A program made the position numbers and the translations under genes. Below, one piece after another: positions 10,369-18,028 of a stretch of DNA of 64,000 nucleotides. The notes under the pieces were generated by a model. It ran no database searches. It saw only the letters and a program-made list of their open reading frames with translations, and was not told where the DNA came from. Position 1 is the stretch's first letter; each line of letters starts with the position of its first letter. This DNA is from Azospirillum oryzae (GTDB taxonomy: Bacteria > Pseudomonadota > Alphaproteobacteria > Azospirillales > Azospirillaceae), in assembly GCF_008364795.1 (NCBI RefSeq), contig NZ_VTTM01000002.1, forward strand, positions 712,590 to 776,589. Direction: 5' to 3'.

Positions 10369-10980
10369 TTAGAACCCGCCGGTGGGCAGGCCTAGAAGGC
10401 GGTCCACCCGCGCCACCACGGATGCGGTCAGCGGCTTGTTCGCCACGGTGGCGAGATCGCCCCGGGCCGCATTGATGGTATAGGCGCGGGTGATCGGATC
10501 GCTGATCGTCAGAGCCTGCCGCATCGCAGCGTCATAGGTCGCAATCTTGCCGACCATCGATGTCGGAGCGGCATTCGCCCGTGCCGTGGCCGAGGCGTGG
10601 GCCGCATTCAAGTTGCCAAGTTCATTCGCCACGGCCTCAGCCTTTGCCGCAGAGATGTGGGACGGGTGTGCGGTGGCCGTCGCGTGGATTTCGGCGGCAC
10701 GCGTCTTGGCGTCCCGGGTCGCGTCGTCGCTTCGGCTGGCTCCGATGGAACCGCCGTTTTGCGCATGGCTGGAGCTTTGCGAATGACCGGCACTATTGCC
10801 ATGGCTGCCGCTGTTGCCGCCGGCGTTGCCACCTCCATGGCCTCCGCCGTTCCCACCGCCGTTCCCGCCCCCAGCGCGGGCGAAGGCAACCGACGGTTCG
10901 AACCCGCTGAGGGGATCGACGGATGCAGCGGTGAAAACAAGACCCAAGCCCAGAACCAGGAATGCGGAACGGTATTTCAT
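10369..10980 (-). CDS. Exported Gly/Asn/His-rich protein, paralogue of the protein at 5507-6082
   Basis: A 203-residue protein with an N-terminal signal sequence (FLVLGLGLVFTAASVDPLSG). Residues about 36-75 are a glycine-rich run with repeated GGNGGG/HGGG units and His/Ser/Asn. The C-terminal part contains KAEAVANELGNLN, then ARGDLATVANKPLTASVVA followed by RVDRLLG, which aligns with the C-terminus of the protein at 5507-6082 (TKTQADAVAKELG, ARQQLATIGGKPVTAEQAA, KIDNILG). The shared domain thus appears twice, 4.3 kb apart and on opposite strands. Function is unknown; an envelope or surface location is likely from the signal peptide. It is convergent with purD. Confidence 0.7.
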   Translation of the reverse strand: MKYRSAFLVLGLGLVFTAASVDPLSGFEPSVAFARAGGGNGGGNGGGHGGGNAGGNSGSHGNSAGHSQSSSHAQNGGSIGASRSDDATRDAKTRAAEIHATATAHPSHISAAKAEAVANELGNLNAAHASATARANAAPTSMVGKIATYDAAMRQALTISDPITRAYTINAARGDLATVANKPLTASVVARVDRLLGLPTGGF

Positions 10981-11150
10981 GATCGGTCTCTCCTTAGCAC
11001 CCGGTCTGTTACCTCTATCGATCGGGGAAACGGGCGTGGACTTGAGATAGGCCTTCCAGAACGGCTTCGGAATGATCCCGGCGGTGACAAAATGTGGGCT
11101 GACCTCACCGCAGAATTATGAAATCTGAAGCTCCGAGAAGAAGGGGCGCA

Positions 11151-12656
11151 TCACGCCCGCAGACGCTCCGACGCGGTGGCGATATTCTGCGACACCACCT
11201 CGATGTCGCGGACCACGCGGGTGACGCTGTGGGCAATCTCCTTGGTCGCCGATTCCTGCTGCGACACGGCGGCGGCGATGGTGGTGGAGATCTGCTGGAC
11301 GTCGGTGACGATGGCGCCGATCCGGCGGATGGCGTCCACCGCGTGCAGCGCCTCCTGCTGGACCGAGGCGATCTGCGCGGCGATGTCGTCCGCGGCGCTG
11401 CCGCTCTGCTGGGCCAGCGACTTCACCTCGTTCGCCACGACGGCGAAGCCGCGGCCGGCTTCTCCGGCCCGGGCCGCTTCGATGGTGGCGTTCAGGGCCA
11501 GCAGGTTGGTCTGCGAGGCGATGCTGTTGATCAGCTTGGTGATGGCGCCGATGCGCTCGGCCGAAGTGACCAGGGCTTCCACCGCGGCGTTGGTGCGCGA
11601 CGCCTCCTCGGACGCCTTCAGCGAGGCGCCCGACGCCTCGTTGGCGCGGTTGCTGATGTCGGAGATGGAGGCCGACAACTCCTCCGTCGCCGCGGCGACT
11701 GTCTGGGCGTTGGCGGTGGCACGGTCCGCGGCGGTGCCGACCTCGCGGTCCAGCGATTCGGCAAGGCTGGACACGGTGCGGCGGCGCTCGCCGTCCATCT
11801 CCACCTGCCGCAGCTCGGCCAGCTTCTCCGCATCGATGTCGATCAGCGATCCGCAGGCGCGCAACGCCACGCCGTTGTTGTCGCGGGCGACGCCGCCGAT
11901 GGCGCGGAACCAGCGATAGCTGCCGTCCTTCACCTTCAGCCGGTAATCGACATCGTATCCGGTGCGCCCGCTGCGGTCGTTCAGGCAGGCCATGAAGGCG
12001 TCGAAGGTCCGCTTCGCATCGTCCGGATGCAGCCGGTCAGACCAGGAATTGACGACGTTGGGGAAACCGCCCGTGTCGTCGCGGTCGAATCCGGCGAGAC
12101 GGCGGAACTCCGGAGACCAGTGCCAGCGGCTCTGCGCATGCATCGGATCGCCATTGTGGAAGACCGCATCCCACAGCCCGACGCCGGCATGACGGTCGAG
12201 CAGCTTGGCCCGCTCCAGCTCATTGCGCTCGGCATCGATGTCGATCAGGGAGCCGCAGGCACGCAGGGCCAGACCGCTGCTGTCGCGGGCGACGCCGCCG
12301 ATGGCGCGGAACCAGCGATAGCTGCCGTCCTTCACCTTCAGTCGGTAATTCACGTCATAGCCGGTACGGCCGCTGCGGTCGTTCAGGCAGGCCATAAAGG
12401 CGTCGAAAGTCCGCTTCGCGTCGTCCGGATGCAGCCGGTCGGCCCAGGAATTGACGACGTTGGGGAAACCGGCCGTGTCGTCGCGGTCGAATCCGACGAG
12501 GCGGCGGAACTCCGGCGACCAGTGCCAACGGCTTTGCGCATGCATCGGATCGCCATTGTGGATCACTGCGTCCCACAGCCCGACACCCGCATGGCGCCCC
12601 AGCAGAGCCAGCTCTTCGGCGGCCTGATTGTCCTGTGGCTTGCGGAACGACAACAT
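11151..12656 (-). CDS. Soluble chemoreceptor with duplicated PAS domain (methyl-accepting chemotaxis protein)
   Basis: A 501-residue cytoplasmic methyl-accepting protein; no membrane segment or HAMP domain is seen. Two PAS/PAC domains, residues about 21-143 and 155-277, are almost the same: each has AGVGLWDAV, RWHWSPEFRRL, RLHPDDAKRTFDAF and YRWFRAIGGVARD. The signalling domain follows, with the conserved tip [20 protein letters not shown] and GFAVVANEVKSLA. It should sense a small ligand, redox state or cofactor and control a CheA kinase; no heme or flavin ligand can be assigned. The ATG at 12656 is chosen because AGGAG stands six bases upstream; a GTG 63 bases earlier has no such site. A single tandem gene lies upstream of none of the che genes. 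Confidence 0.92.
   Translation of the reverse strand: MLSFRKPQDNQAAEELALLGRHAGVGLWDAVIHNGDPMHAQSRWHWSPEFRRLVGFDRDDTAGFPNVVNSWADRLHPDDAKRTFDAFMACLNDRSGRTGYDVNYRLKVKDGSYRWFRAIGGVARDSSGLALRACGSLIDIDAERNELERAKLLDRHAGVGLWDAVFHNGDPMHAQSRWHWSPEFRRLAGFDRDDTGGFPNVVNSWSDRLHPDDAKRTFDAFMACLNDRSGRTGYDVDYRLKVKDGSYRWFRAIGGVARDNNGVALRACGSLIDIDAEKLAELRQVEMDGERRRTVSSLAESLDREVGTAADRATANAQTVAAATEELSASISDISNRANEASGASLKASEEASRTNAAVEALVTSAERIGAITKLINSIASQTNLLALNATIEAARAGEAGRGFAVVANEVKSLAQQSGSAADDIAAQIASVQQEALHAVDAIRRIGAIVTDVQQISTTIAAAVSQQESATKEIAHSVTRVVRDIEVVSQNIATASERLRA
11826..12194 (-). repeat. PAS repeat unit, second (C-terminal) copy
   Basis: The 369 bases encode residues 155-277 of the chemoreceptor. They align without gaps to 12228-12596 at roughly nine bases in ten, by eye, with long identical runs. 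The two copies are separated by 33 bases. Confidence 0.85.
12228..12596 (-). repeat. PAS repeat unit, first (N-terminal) copy
   Basis: The 369 bases encode residues 21-143 of the chemoreceptor. Of 123 residues, about ten differ from the other copy (for example I/F, V/A, A/G, A/S, N/D). Many base differences are silent third positions. Confidence 0.85.
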
Positions 12657-12894
12657 TTGCGACTCCTGATGGCTTAAAGCGGTCAGCGCATCATCGGCAT
12701 ATATTCGCTGAACAAACACTTAACAGACTAATTTGTTCTTATACGTTACATTTCCGCGGTTGTTGAGGATCGTGGATTTTCATCCGTGCTCACCACGAAT
12801 GAAGGCGTGCCATTTGCTGCCGCATTGAAGAAATTCTATTGCCTGACACGTGCAGTAATATTGCGCGCACGGTTCATGTTACCGGGAGGCAGGC

Positions 12895-13347
12895 TCACCG
12901 CCGTTCCCTGAAGAACCCCCGCAGCAGCGCGCCCGCCCGCGTCTCGCCGATGCCGCTGTAGACCTCCGGCGTGTGGTGGCAGGTCGGCTGCGTGAAGAAG
13001 CGCGGGCCGTGATCGACGGCGCCCCCCTTGGGATCATAGGCGCCGTAATAGACCCGCCGGATGCGGGCGAAGCTGATCGCCGCGGCGCACAGCGCGCAGG
13101 GTTCCAGCGTCACATAGAGGTCGCAGCCGGGCAGGCGGGGCTGGCCGCGGGCGGCGCAGGCCTCGCGGATCGCCAGCAGCTCGGCATGGGCGGAGGGGTC
13201 GCACAGCTCCTCTGTGCGGTTGCCGGCGGTGGCGAGGACGGTGCCCGTCGCGGGGTCGACGACGACGGCGCCGACCGGCACCTCGCCACGCGCGGCGGCG
13301 GCCTCGGCGGCGGCGAAGGCGAGGTCCATATAGCGGGGAGACGGCAT
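12895..13347 (-). CDS. tadA: tRNA adenosine(34) deaminase
   Basis: A 150-residue zinc deaminase that converts adenosine to inosine at the wobble position of tRNA-Arg(ACG). The zinc and catalytic motifs are SAHAELLA (His54, Glu56) and LEPCALCAAA (Cys84, Cys87). The C-terminal helix carries RAGALLRGFFRERR. Length matches the family. It is divergent from the rluB-like gene with a 105-base gap; the tadA-rluB-rsmD neighbourhood is common in alphaproteobacteria. About 240 bases separate its stop from the chemoreceptor start; I see nothing clear in that gap beyond AT-rich sequence suited to a promoter for the chemoreceptor. Confidence 0.96.
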   Translation of the reverse strand: MPSPRYMDLAFAAAEAAAARGEVPVGAVVVDPATGTVLATAGNRTEELCDPSAHAELLAIREACAARGQPRLPGCDLYVTLEPCALCAAAISFARIRRVYYGAYDPKGGAVDHGPRFFTQPTCHHTPEVYSGIGETRAGALLRGFFRERR

Positions 13348-13452
13348 GGCCGGTCAGGGTGCCAACCCCGCCGGGAGCGCGTCAACCGGATTCCGGTGTC
13401 CGGGCGCTGGACTCGTGTTGCGGGCGGCGCGTCCAGGCCCTATGGTCCGGCC

Positions 13453-14865
13453 ATGGACCGCTCCGATACCGCCAAGAAATCCAAATCCGCCACCTCTGCC
13501 GCCAGCTCCGCTGCCGACGGCGGCGAACGCATCGCCAAGCGACTGGCGCGCGCCGGGCTCTGCTCGCGCCGCGACGCCGAACGCTGGATCGCCGAGGGCC
13601 GCGTCGCGGTCAACAGCCGCGTGCTCGACAGCCCCGCCTGCGTGGTCCGCTCCGGCGACATCGTGCAGGTCGACGGCAAGGTCATTCCGGAACCGGAGCC
13701 GGCCCGTCTGTGGCGCTATCACAAGCCGTCGGGGCTGGTCACCACCGCCCGCGACGAGAAGGGGCGCGAAACCGTCTTCGACCGACTGCCGCCCGAACTG
13801 CCGCGCGTGGTCTCCATCGGTCGTCTCGACCTGACGACCGAGGGGCTGCTGCTGCTGACCAACGACGGCGAGCTGGCCCGCTTCCTGGAACTGCCGGCCA
13901 CCGGCTGGACCCGCCGCTACCGCGTGCGCGTCTTCGGCGAGGTGGACGAGAGGCAACTGGCGGCGCTGGAGAAGGGGCCGACCATCGAAGGCGTGAAGTA
14001 CGGCCCGATCGAGGCCGCGCTTGACCGCATCCAGGGCCGCAACGCCTGGCTGACCGTCAGCCTCAAGGAAGGCAAGAACCGCGAGATCCGCAAGGTCATG
14101 GAGTCGCTGGGGCTCCAGGTGAATCGGCTGATCCGCGTCGCCTATGGTCCCTTTCAGCTCGGCAAGCTGGAGGAGGGCGCCGTCGAGGAGGTGCCGAAGC
14201 GCGTCGTCCGCGAACAGATCGCCCCCTTCTTCGGCACGCCGGAAGGGGCTGAGCCGGCAGAATCCGGGACCAAGCAGCGCGCCAAGGCGAGAGCCGATGC
14301 GGCGGTGAAGGCCGCTCCGGCGAAGGCGGCTTCCGGCGGCCGTGCGACCGGCAAGACGGACGCCAAGACGGACGCCAAGACCGCTCCGAAGCGCGCGCCG
14401 CGCTCCGCCACCAAGCGGCATGAGGCCGAAGCCGCCCGCACCGAAGAGGCCAAGCCGGCCCGGCGCGGCGCATCGACCCGCAGCACCCTGTCTCTCGGCG
14501 GTGGTGCGGCGGCCAAACCGGGCCGTCCCGGCAAGCCGGACGGCGCCCGGTCCGACGCCCGGCGGCCCGATGCTGCCCGGTCCGAGTCCCCGCGCTCCGA
14601 AGGTGCCCGTTCGCGGGATGCCAAGCCGAGGGATGCCAAGCCCAGGGACGGCAAGGCTCCGGGTTTCAAGGCGGCCGAGTCCAAGGCGGCAGGCCCCAAA
14701 CCTGCCGGCCTCAAATCTGCCGGACCCAAGTCCGCCGGCCCGAAGGGAAGCGGCCCGAAGGGGGCCGGCCCGGCGCCGCGGGGCGGGCCGAAGGGCGGCG
14801 GCGACAGGTCCGGTGGCGGTGCCGGCGGACGGACGGAGCGCCCGCGTGCGGATCGTCGGCGGTAA
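13453..14865 (+). CDS. rluB: 23S rRNA pseudouridine synthase, RluB/RsuA family, with long basic tail
   Basis: A 470-residue protein. Residues about 24-75 form an S4 RNA-binding domain (GERIAKRLARAGLCSRRDAE). The catalytic domain follows, with the active Asp126 in SIGRLDLTTEGLLLLTNDGE and the KxGKNREIRK motif near 205-215. It should isomerise a uridine in 23S rRNA helix 89-93 (RluB type) or a related site; the exact target is inference. The catalytic part ends near residue 255, and the remaining 215 residues are a low-complexity tail rich in Lys, Ala, Pro, Arg and Gly, with repeats such as SAGPKSAGPKGSGPKGAGP. The tail probably binds RNA non-specifically. The end overlaps rsmD by 20 bases. Confidence 0.88.
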   Translation: MDRSDTAKKSKSATSAASSAADGGERIAKRLARAGLCSRRDAERWIAEGRVAVNSRVLDSPACVVRSGDIVQVDGKVIPEPEPARLWRYHKPSGLVTTARDEKGRETVFDRLPPELPRVVSIGRLDLTTEGLLLLTNDGELARFLELPATGWTRRYRVRVFGEVDERQLAALEKGPTIEGVKYGPIEAALDRIQGRNAWLTVSLKEGKNREIRKVMESLGLQVNRLIRVAYGPFQLGKLEEGAVEEVPKRVVREQIAPFFGTPEGAEPAESGTKQRAKARADAAVKAAPAKAASGGRATGKTDAKTDAKTAPKRAPRSATKRHEAEAARTEEAKPARRGASTRSTLSLGGGAAAKPGRPGKPDGARSDARRPDAARSESPRSEGARSRDAKPRDAKPRDGKAPGFKAAESKAAGPKPAGLKSAGPKSAGPKGSGPKGAGPAPRGGPKGGGDRSGGGAGGRTERPRADRRR

Positions 14866-15406
14866 GCACCGCGGCCGCAGTCTGGTGGCGCCGGGCGGGC
14901 GCGACACCCGTCCCACCACCGACCGCACCCGGCAAGCCATCTTCAACATCCTGGCCCATGCCGACTGGGCGCCCGAGTTCGAGGGCGTTGCGGTCGTCGA
15001 CGCTTTCTGCGGCACCGGCGCGCTGGGGCTGGAAGCCCTGTCGCGCGGGGCGTCTTGGTGCGGCTTCCTCGACATGGGCCGGCCGGCGCTGGACGCCGTG
15101 CGCGCCAATGTCGAGGCGCTACGCGAAGCGGCGAACGCCCAAATCCTGCGCGCCGACGCCACCAAGCCACCCCCGGCGTCCCGTGCCTGCATGCTGGCCT
15201 TCCTCGACCCGCCCTATGGCCAGGGGCTGGCGCCGCGTGCGCTGGAGGGGTTGCTGCGCGCCGGCTGGCTGGCCGACGGCGCGCTCGCGGTGGTTGAGGT
15301 TGCCGATCGCGACCCCTTGCCTCTTCCCAATGGTTTTACGGCGGTCGATGAACGCCGCTATGGCGACACCCGCGTCGCCTTTCTGACGGTCCGCCACCCG
15401 GCCTGA
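14846..15406 (+). CDS. rsmD: 16S rRNA m2G966 methyltransferase
   Basis: A 186-residue SAM-dependent methyltransferase that methylates G966 of 16S rRNA. It starts MRIVGGKHRGRSLVAP as is usual for RsmD, with the SAM loop VDAFCGTGALGLEALSRGA and the catalytic FLDPPYGQGL. The GTG start at 14846 lies 20 bases inside the rluB-like gene and has GGAG seven bases upstream, which fixes it and implies coupled translation. Length agrees with the family (about 185-200). The stop is followed by an imperfect CCGGCC/GGCCGG dyad. Confidence 0.95.
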   Translation: MRIVGGKHRGRSLVAPGGRDTRPTTDRTRQAIFNILAHADWAPEFEGVAVVDAFCGTGALGLEALSRGASWCGFLDMGRPALDAVRANVEALREAANAQILRADATKPPPASRACMLAFLDPPYGQGLAPRALEGLLRAGWLADGALAVVEVADRDPLPLPNGFTAVDERRYGDTRVAFLTVRHPA

Positions 15407-15670
15407 CCGCAGGGCCGGACGCCGCCGCCCCATCCCCGGGGTTGCCGGCCCTCCGTTACAATACCCCCGAGTTTCATTTTTTGCCGACCATGCCCATAGG
15501 CCGGTGGTGACGCATCCCTTGGGTTCCAAGGCTGCTGCCTGTGTTTTTCCATCATGCGGAAAGACGAAACGGACTGTTGAGTTCCAAAACAATCCGAGCA
15601 AAAGATCATGTGTCGCCGATGCGGTTCCTTATGGAAACGGCGGCATCTATCTATCTCCTAAGACTGCACA

Positions 15671-15715
15671 CCCTCGTTCGAGGGGGCCGTGCAGGTACCG
15701 GCACGGCTTCTTTTT
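15671..15715 (+). terminator. Tandem hairpins with T-tract (intrinsic terminator or small-RNA 3' end)
   Basis: CCCTCG/CGAGGG with a two-base centre (15671-15684) is followed at once by GCCGTGC, loop AGGTACCG, GCACGGC (15686-15707) and then TTCTTTTT (15708-15715). This is the layout of a Rho-independent terminator on the plus strand. No gene ends close by (rsmD stops 265 bases earlier), so the terminated transcript may be non-coding or a long rsmD 3' end. Confidence 0.6.
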
Positions 15716-15867
15716 GCAGAACCTACGTCAAAGCAGGTGATCCGACACAAGAACCGGTGTGGACCGGGCATCCTGCGCGACGCGAGTTGTAGCTTTTACT
15801 TTGTCCGTATGTATGCCTACGGCGTCGATCCGTCCGTCGGTGTCTTTTTGTCCCCGGTTTTGGCATA

Positions 15868-15884
15868 CCAGATTACATATCTGG
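15868..15884. promoter_or_regulatory. Perfect dyad CCAGAT-N5-ATCTGG upstream of the oxalate/formate carrier gene
   Basis: Six-base arms with a five-base centre, 176 bases before the carrier ATG. The size and symmetry fit an operator for a dimeric regulator such as a GntR-type protein, but no regulator gene is adjacent, so this is only a candidate. Confidence 0.4.
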
Positions 15885-16059
15885 CATTCCTAAATCGGGA
15901 CAATCGAACTCCGAGCGATTGTCGGCATCCGCGCCGAGTTCCGGAAAGGAACCGTCAACAAGAGCGGTCCGTCCGGGTCATTCCGCAATCGTGATTGGCG
16001 CGCCGGTCCCCGGGAGAGGGGCCGCGCCGCCGGCTCAGGCAAGTTAATCGGGAGGCACG

Positions 16060-17412
16060 ATGGCTCATATGAATTCACAACCGGCGGCATCGGCGCCGCC
16101 GGTGTCCGATGCGGTCCGCTGGACGCAGATCGTCGTCGGCATCGTCTGCATGGTGGCGGCCGCCAACATCCAGTACGCCTGGACGCTGTTCGTCCCGGAA
16201 ATCCAGGCGACCCATGGCTGGACTCGCGCATCGATCCAGACCGCCTTCACCATCTTCGTCGTCGTGCAGACGTGGCTGACGCCGATCGAGGGTTATTTCA
16301 TCGACAAATACGGCCCCCGCGTGATCGTCGCCGCCGGCGGCTTCTTCACCGGCCTGTCCTGGGTCGTCGACAGCTATGCCGGTTCGCTCGGCATGCTGTA
16401 TGTCGGCTCGGCCATCGGCGGCATCGGCGTCGGTTGCGTCTACGCCACCTGCGTCAACAACGCACTGAAGTGGTTCCCGGAAAAGCGCGGTCTGGCGGTC
16501 GGCCTGACGGCAGGCGGCTATGGCGCCGGCTCGGCGCTGACCATCCTGCCGATCTCGGCGATGATCCACAGCAGCGGTTATCAGACCACCTTCTTCTGGT
16601 TCGGCCTGCTGCAGGGCGCCCTCATCATCGCCGCCTCGCTGTTCCTGCGCATGCCGCAGAAGGAGCAGGTCAAGGCCTCCACCAAGGTCGCGCAGACCCG
16701 CCGCGACTACACGCTGGGCGAGGCGATCCGCACCCCGGTGTTCTGGGTGATGTGGGCGATGTTCATCGGCACCGTCACCGGCGGCCTGATGGCGGTGGCC
16801 CAGCTGGGCGTCATCGCCCACGATCTGGGCGTGAAGGAAACCCCGGTCAGCGTCCTCGGCCTGACCATGGCCGCTCTGCCCTTCGCCCTGATGCTGGACC
16901 GCGTGATGAACGGCATCTCGCGCCCGCTGTTCGGCTTCATTTCGGATCACATCGGCCGTGAGGCGACCATGTTCGTCGCCTTCACGCTGGAAGGCGTCGG
17001 CATCATCATGCTGAGCCGCTTCGGCCACGACCCGATGATGTTCCTGATCCTCAGCGGCATGGTCTTCCTGGCCTGGGGCGAAGTGTACAGCCTGTTCAGC
17101 GCCACCTCGGCCGACACCTTCGGCACCAAGCATGCCGGCAAGATCTACGGCGTCCTGTACTGCGCCAAGGGTGTCGCGGCTCTGCTGGTGCCGATGGGCA
17201 ACCTGCTGATGGAGGCCACCGGCACCTGGGCGACCGTGCTGTACGTCACCGCCACCATGGACCTGACCGCGGCGGCCTGCGCGCTGCTGGTCCTGAAGCC
17301 GATGCTGGCCCGCCACCATGCCCGCAACGCCGAACTGGCGCGTCGGGCGGAGCAGGGTGAAACCGGACATGCCGTCCCGGTCGGGGCCGCAGCCGGCACC
17401 GCCAACGGGTAA
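16060..17412 (+). CDS. oxlT: Oxalate/formate antiporter family MFS carrier
   Basis: A 450-residue inner-membrane carrier with twelve predicted helices. It matches the OFA branch: IQYAWTLFVPEIQATHGW in helix 1-2, the loop DKYGPR, NGISRPLFGFISDHIGRE containing the Arg equivalent to OxlT Arg272, and YCAKGVAALLVP containing the Lys equivalent to OxlT Lys355. In the family both charges bind a dicarboxylate, so oxalate/formate exchange or a similar anion exchange is likely. No oxalyl-CoA decarboxylase or formyl-CoA transferase gene is nearby, so the substrate is not proven. GGGAGG stands four bases before the ATG. The long leader suggests regulated expression. Confidence 0.85.
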   Translation: MAHMNSQPAASAPPVSDAVRWTQIVVGIVCMVAAANIQYAWTLFVPEIQATHGWTRASIQTAFTIFVVVQTWLTPIEGYFIDKYGPRVIVAAGGFFTGLSWVVDSYAGSLGMLYVGSAIGGIGVGCVYATCVNNALKWFPEKRGLAVGLTAGGYGAGSALTILPISAMIHSSGYQTTFFWFGLLQGALIIAASLFLRMPQKEQVKASTKVAQTRRDYTLGEAIRTPVFWVMWAMFIGTVTGGLMAVAQLGVIAHDLGVKETPVSVLGLTMAALPFALMLDRVMNGISRPLFGFISDHIGREATMFVAFTLEGVGIIMLSRFGHDPMMFLILSGMVFLAWGEVYSLFSATSADTFGTKHAGKIYGVLYCAKGVAALLVPMGNLLMEATGTWATVLYVTATMDLTAAACALLVLKPMLARHHARNAELARRAEQGETGHAVPVGAAAGTANG

Positions 17413-17455
17413 GGCGACAGCCGGGGGGCTTCGTTCAGAAGACTGACTGAGGGGT

Positions 17456-17489
17456 GCGGGCTGGAGATCGCAAGAGCGCTCCGGCCCGC
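17456..17489. terminator. Convergent-gene hairpin after the carrier gene
   Basis: GCGGGCTGGAG and CTCCGGCCCGC form an 11-pair stem (one G-T pair) around a 12-base loop, followed on the plus strand by a pyrimidine-rich TTCCTTCATT. It lies between two convergent genes and could end transcription from both sides. Confidence 0.55.
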
Positions 17490-17494
17490 TTCCT

Positions 17495-17716
17495 TCATTC
17501 GATCCAGAAGGGACGGTCCTTGGCCTTGTCGGACTTGGTCTCATTCCGGGCCGCCTGCTGGAACCGCTCGGACGAGAACAGGATGCCCGGCTCTTCCTCC
17601 GTCTCGTCCTTCTCGGGCTCGATCACGGTGAAGCCGCCGCGGCCGCTGGCCATATAGACGGCGTGGCCGATCATGCCGGTCAGCGCGAGGAACAGAAGGG
17701 CCTGGGTCTCGATCAT
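17495..17716 (-). CDS. Small single-helix membrane protein with acidic tail
   Basis: A 73-residue protein. Residues 1-20 (METQ-type start MIETQALLFLALTGMIGHAV) are a membrane helix; the rest is charged, with an acidic run EPEKDETEEEPG. The start at 17716 is supported by AAGGA ten bases upstream and by the hydrophobic segment beginning directly after it. It is convergent with the carrier gene and faces away from the trehalose-synthase-type gene. Function unknown; a small regulatory or anchoring subunit is possible but not shown. Confidence 0.55.
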   Translation of the reverse strand: MIETQALLFLALTGMIGHAVYMASGRGGFTVIEPEKDETEEEPGILFSSERFQQAARNETKSDKAKDRPFWIE

Positions 17717-18028
17717 GGCGAAAACGTCCTTATCGGGGAGGGGAGGGCGTCGACAGGAACAACAGCGCATGACCGCAAACGGCCTCCCCCGCGGACGGCG
17801 ATCGCCCACGGTGACGGCCAAGTCATGCTGTGCCGCAACATAAGCAAACTGGCATGCCATCGCAAAAAGTTTTGCATGCCAGATGCCGGATGCCTGACCT
17901 GCAACTTTGCCGCAGGGGGGCTTGCCGCCACAGACCGATCCTTTCCCGCAACCAAACCGGCCCTGCCGCTGTTGCCCGCCTGTCGGCCCCGTTTCGGGCC
18001 GGGGATCGGCAAAAGGGATGGAGCGGCC
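17717..18028. promoter_or_regulatory. 312-base divergent intergenic region with nested dyads
   Basis: This region lies between the small membrane protein gene and the GH13 gene and must carry both promoters. The outer dyad TGGCATGC (17851-17858) / GCATGCCA (17875-17882) surrounds the inner dyad GCAAAA-AG-TTTTGC (17863-17876), and their right arms overlap. The inner one resembles LacI/GalR-type operators, which are AT-flanked GCAAA/TTTGC palindromes. I see no other clear signal; a downstream stretch includes an open frame continuous with the GH13 gene but without coding character. Confidence 0.45.
17851..17882. promoter_or_regulatory. Nested inverted repeats, candidate operator
   Basis: Eight-base perfect outer arms and six-base perfect inner arms share the bases GC at 17875-17876, so two alternative symmetric sites overlap. 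It lies about 147 bases before the GH13 start and 135 bases before the divergent gene start. Confidence 0.45.

Larger units (their letters stand above)
15407..16059. other. 653-base gene-free region with leader and possible small RNA
   Basis: No convincing protein gene lies here: the short open frames on both strands have poor composition and no ribosome-binding site. The first 200 bases are lower in G+C than the surroundings. Two adjacent hairpins at 15671-15715 end in a T-rich tract, a perfect dyad lies at 15868-15884, and a GC-rich imperfect hairpin (about 15997-16035) sits just before the GGGAGG ribosome-binding site of the downstream carrier. The region therefore probably holds the carrier promoter and operator, and perhaps a small transcript. 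Confidence 0.6.

Noticed and set aside
15670..15690. GTTCGA in a hairpin, suggesting a tRNA T-arm
   Set aside because: No acceptor stem, anticodon arm or CCA end can be folded around it; the hairpins continue into a terminator layout.
15855..15890. Possible sigma-54 promoter (TGGCAT...) before the carrier gene
   Set aside because: The GC at the -12 position is missing at the required spacing; the bases belong to the CCAGAT/ATCTGG dyad.
15504..15994. Short plus- and minus-strand open frames in the 15.4-16.06 kb gap
   Set aside because: No ribosome-binding site, poor amino-acid composition, and overlap with hairpins and dyads typical of non-coding sequence.
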